From Flavobacterium sp. MFBS3-15 (lineage in GTDB: Bacteria; Bacteroidota; Bacteroidia; Flavobacteriales; Flavobacteriaceae): 64,000 bases of DNA. The notes beneath the pieces were generated by a model, which saw nothing but the letters and a program-made list of their open reading frames with translations, was not told the origin of the DNA and made no database searches. Shown one piece after another: positions 63,035 through 64,000 of this stretch (positions are counted from its first letter, which is position 1; each line of letters starts with the position of its first letter). The position numbers and the translations under genes are program-made. The stretch lies in NCBI RefSeq assembly GCF_026107645.2, contig NZ_JAPCHV010000015.1:62001-126000 (forward strand), in the 5' to 3' direction.

Positions 63035-63532
63035 TTACCTGTCCCAAAAGGCAGGCGGCTCTATGCCGAGTGCACGCAGGTATACATAACCCTGCCCCCG
63101 ATGGTGTATCTCGTTATCTATAAAATATTGAAGCGTGCTGCTTACTGTACCGGGAAACATTCCAAATGCCACGATATGCTTTTGAAAGTCCTGTGGATCC
63201 AGTTTTTCCCACAGCCTGTTGATCTTAGCTGTAGTTTCGTCCCATAAGGCCAATAACTCTTCCTTGTTTTCGGGCATTCCCTCGCCCGAGCTGTGCGGCA
63301 GGCTGTTCATGTCTTTCCATTCTCCTGTTACGATACCTTCCATCCCGGGGTTGGCGAGGTCGGTCATTTCCATAGCCAGTACGGCAAAGGTACGCATCCC
63401 GCCTATAGAGAACCTGAACAATTCCTTTTCAGGGAAAGCCTCTATAACCCGGCGTGTCAATCCTCTGTGGCCCTGCCAAAGCGCTAAATAAGCCTCGGGG
63501 GTAATTACTGTAGCTGTTGCAATTGTTTCCAT
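63035..63532 (-). CDS. DinB-fold (YfiT-like) putative metal-dependent protein
   Basis: 165 residues, a four-helix DinB/YfiT-like bundle. The last metal-site histidine is in FIDNEIHHRGQGYVYLR and the C-terminus EPPAFWDR is typical of the Bacteroidota subgroup; a first histidine is in LALWQGHRGLTR. Such proteins often act as thiol-dependent transferases or detoxification enzymes; the substrate is unknown. Unrelated to DNA polymerase IV in spite of the name. Its start lies 94 bp after the AraC-type gene, with a TACCTTTG box (63559-63566) between, so it has its own promoter. Confidence 0.88.
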   Translation of the reverse strand: METIATATVITPEAYLALWQGHRGLTRRVIEAFPEKELFRFSIGGMRTFAVLAMEMTDLANPGMEGIVTGEWKDMNSLPHSSGEGMPENKEELLALWDETTAKINRLWEKLDPQDFQKHIVAFGMFPGTVSSTLQYFIDNEIHHRGQGYVYLRALGIEPPAFWDR

Positions 63533-63558
63533 ATCTTTACTTTATTTGGTTTATACAG

Positions 63559-63566
63559 CAAAGGTA
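63559..63566 (-). promoter_or_regulatory. -7 box of the DinB-fold gene promoter
   Basis: TACCTTTG on the minus strand, 26 bases before the ATG at 63532. The nearest TTG upstream (63581-63583) is only 14 bases away, shorter than usual. Confidence 0.5.
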
Positions 63567-63626
63567 TTAGCACGTTGTGACAACAGTATGTCAGCAGGAT
63601 TTTCGGAAAGTAATTTTTTTTATCTG

Positions 63627-64000
63627 TTATATCGCTTTCCCGAAAATCTGGTCTTCATCGTTCAGCATCACGTGCGGGATAAGGCCTGAAAATTCTTTGA
63701 ACTCCCGTATGAAATGCGCCTGGTCTGCATAGCCCAACAGGTACGAAAGCCCCGCCCAGCCACCGGCTTTCTCAAGGTTTTGCATTTCTTTATAAGCATT
63801 GCTGAAGCGAATGATACGCCCAAATGTTTTTGGGGTCGTACCTACCTGGTCTTTAAACACACGCTGCAATTGCCTCTGACTTACCGAAAGCCGGTTGCTT
63901 ACCTCTTCTACACTTATATCACCTTTTGCAGTGCGCATCAGGTTGGCAGCCTCAATAAAATAATTGCTTTCTCTACGGGTTCTTAGCAACTGTTCTTTCA
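63627..64000 (-). CDS. AraC-family transcriptional regulator (partial, N-terminus off the right edge)
   Basis: The minus-strand frame is open to base 64000 and has no start inside the window. The visible 124 residues hold an AraC/XylS DNA-binding domain: first HTH SVEEVSNRLSVSQRQLQRVF, then KTFGRIIRFSNAYKEM and the second HTH AGLSYLLGYADQAHFIREFK with the usual GYxDQAHFxREFK signature. The ligand domain is outside the window. It precedes the DinB-fold gene on the same strand; AraC regulators next to DinB or OsmC genes are common. Confidence 0.9.
   Translation of the reverse strand, partial: KEQLLRTRRESNYFIEAANLMRTAKGDISVEEVSNRLSVSQRQLQRVFKDQVGTTPKTFGRIIRFSNAYKEMQNLEKAGGWAGLSYLLGYADQAHFIREFKEFSGLIPHVMLNDEDQIFGKAI

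Overview
The window reads as a chromosomal segment of a Flavobacteriaceae bacterium, most likely Flavobacterium or a close relative, with moderate GC content. The evidence is the long-form PurF, the gene order acpP-fabF-rnc-(IPExxxVDY)-pyk with purN divergent, a DksA-like protein that has lost most zinc-finger cysteines, IleRS of the long type, type IX secretion (T9SS) C-terminal sorting domains, a DUF6377 regulator, an RHS core fragment, and Bacteroidota promoters (TTG-N19..22-TAnnTTTG) in front of several genes. No transposase, integrase, phage gene or CRISPR array was seen; most of the window is core genome.

Layout. 0-6.2 kb: purF (cut by the left edge), a PfkB sugar kinase, four small uncharacterised genes including a DUF1444 protein, and a Bax inhibitor-1 homologue. 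6.3-12.5 kb: central metabolism and fatty-acid operon (acpP, fabF, rnc, pyk) facing purN, a lipoprotein and rnhA. 12.6-17.5 kb: dinB, a PF10136-type membrane protein, a CYTH triphosphatase and a YpdA-like reductase. 17.5-23.9 kb: a complete tripartite RND efflux operon led by its GbsR/MarR regulator, with a palindromic operator lying against the promoter. 24-28.9 kb: radical SAM protein, GH16 lipoprotein, an RHS relic with a small AT-rich lipoprotein, and two tandem RlpA-like genes. 29-36.6 kb: pgi, an M23 peptidase lipoprotein, tryptophan 2,3-dioxygenase and a DUF3108 protein in one transcription unit, then hppD and hmgA for tyrosine breakdown.

36.6-53.5 kb: a 0.9 kb region of tandem palindromic repeats, an amino acid permease, a patatin fused to an outer-membrane barrel, uvrC, a zinc deacylase, a folate cyclo-ligase, the ileS-dksA-lspA cluster, two unknown genes and a response regulator/PAS histidine kinase pair. 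53.5-62 kb: tRNA-Arg(CCT), then a surface-protein region: a small T9SS cargo protein coupled to a collagen-like protein, a lipoprotein, a DUF6377 membrane regulator and a 995-residue SGNH hydrolase with a T9SS signal. 62-64 kb: OsmC, a small membrane protein, a DinB-fold protein and an AraC regulator cut by the right edge.

The least explained material is non-coding: a possible promoter-to-terminator small RNA unit near 33.8 kb, long inverted repeats at 27.4, 35.4 and 46.0 kb, the 249-bp tandem repeats at 36.9-37.5 kb, and a set of terminators sharing a CA-GCAA-TG hairpin tip. I did not find a clearly new multi-gene system. The best candidates for a second look are the T9SS/collagen-like pair, the possible small RNA, and the DUF6377-SGNH pair with repeated TCCACT sites between the genes.
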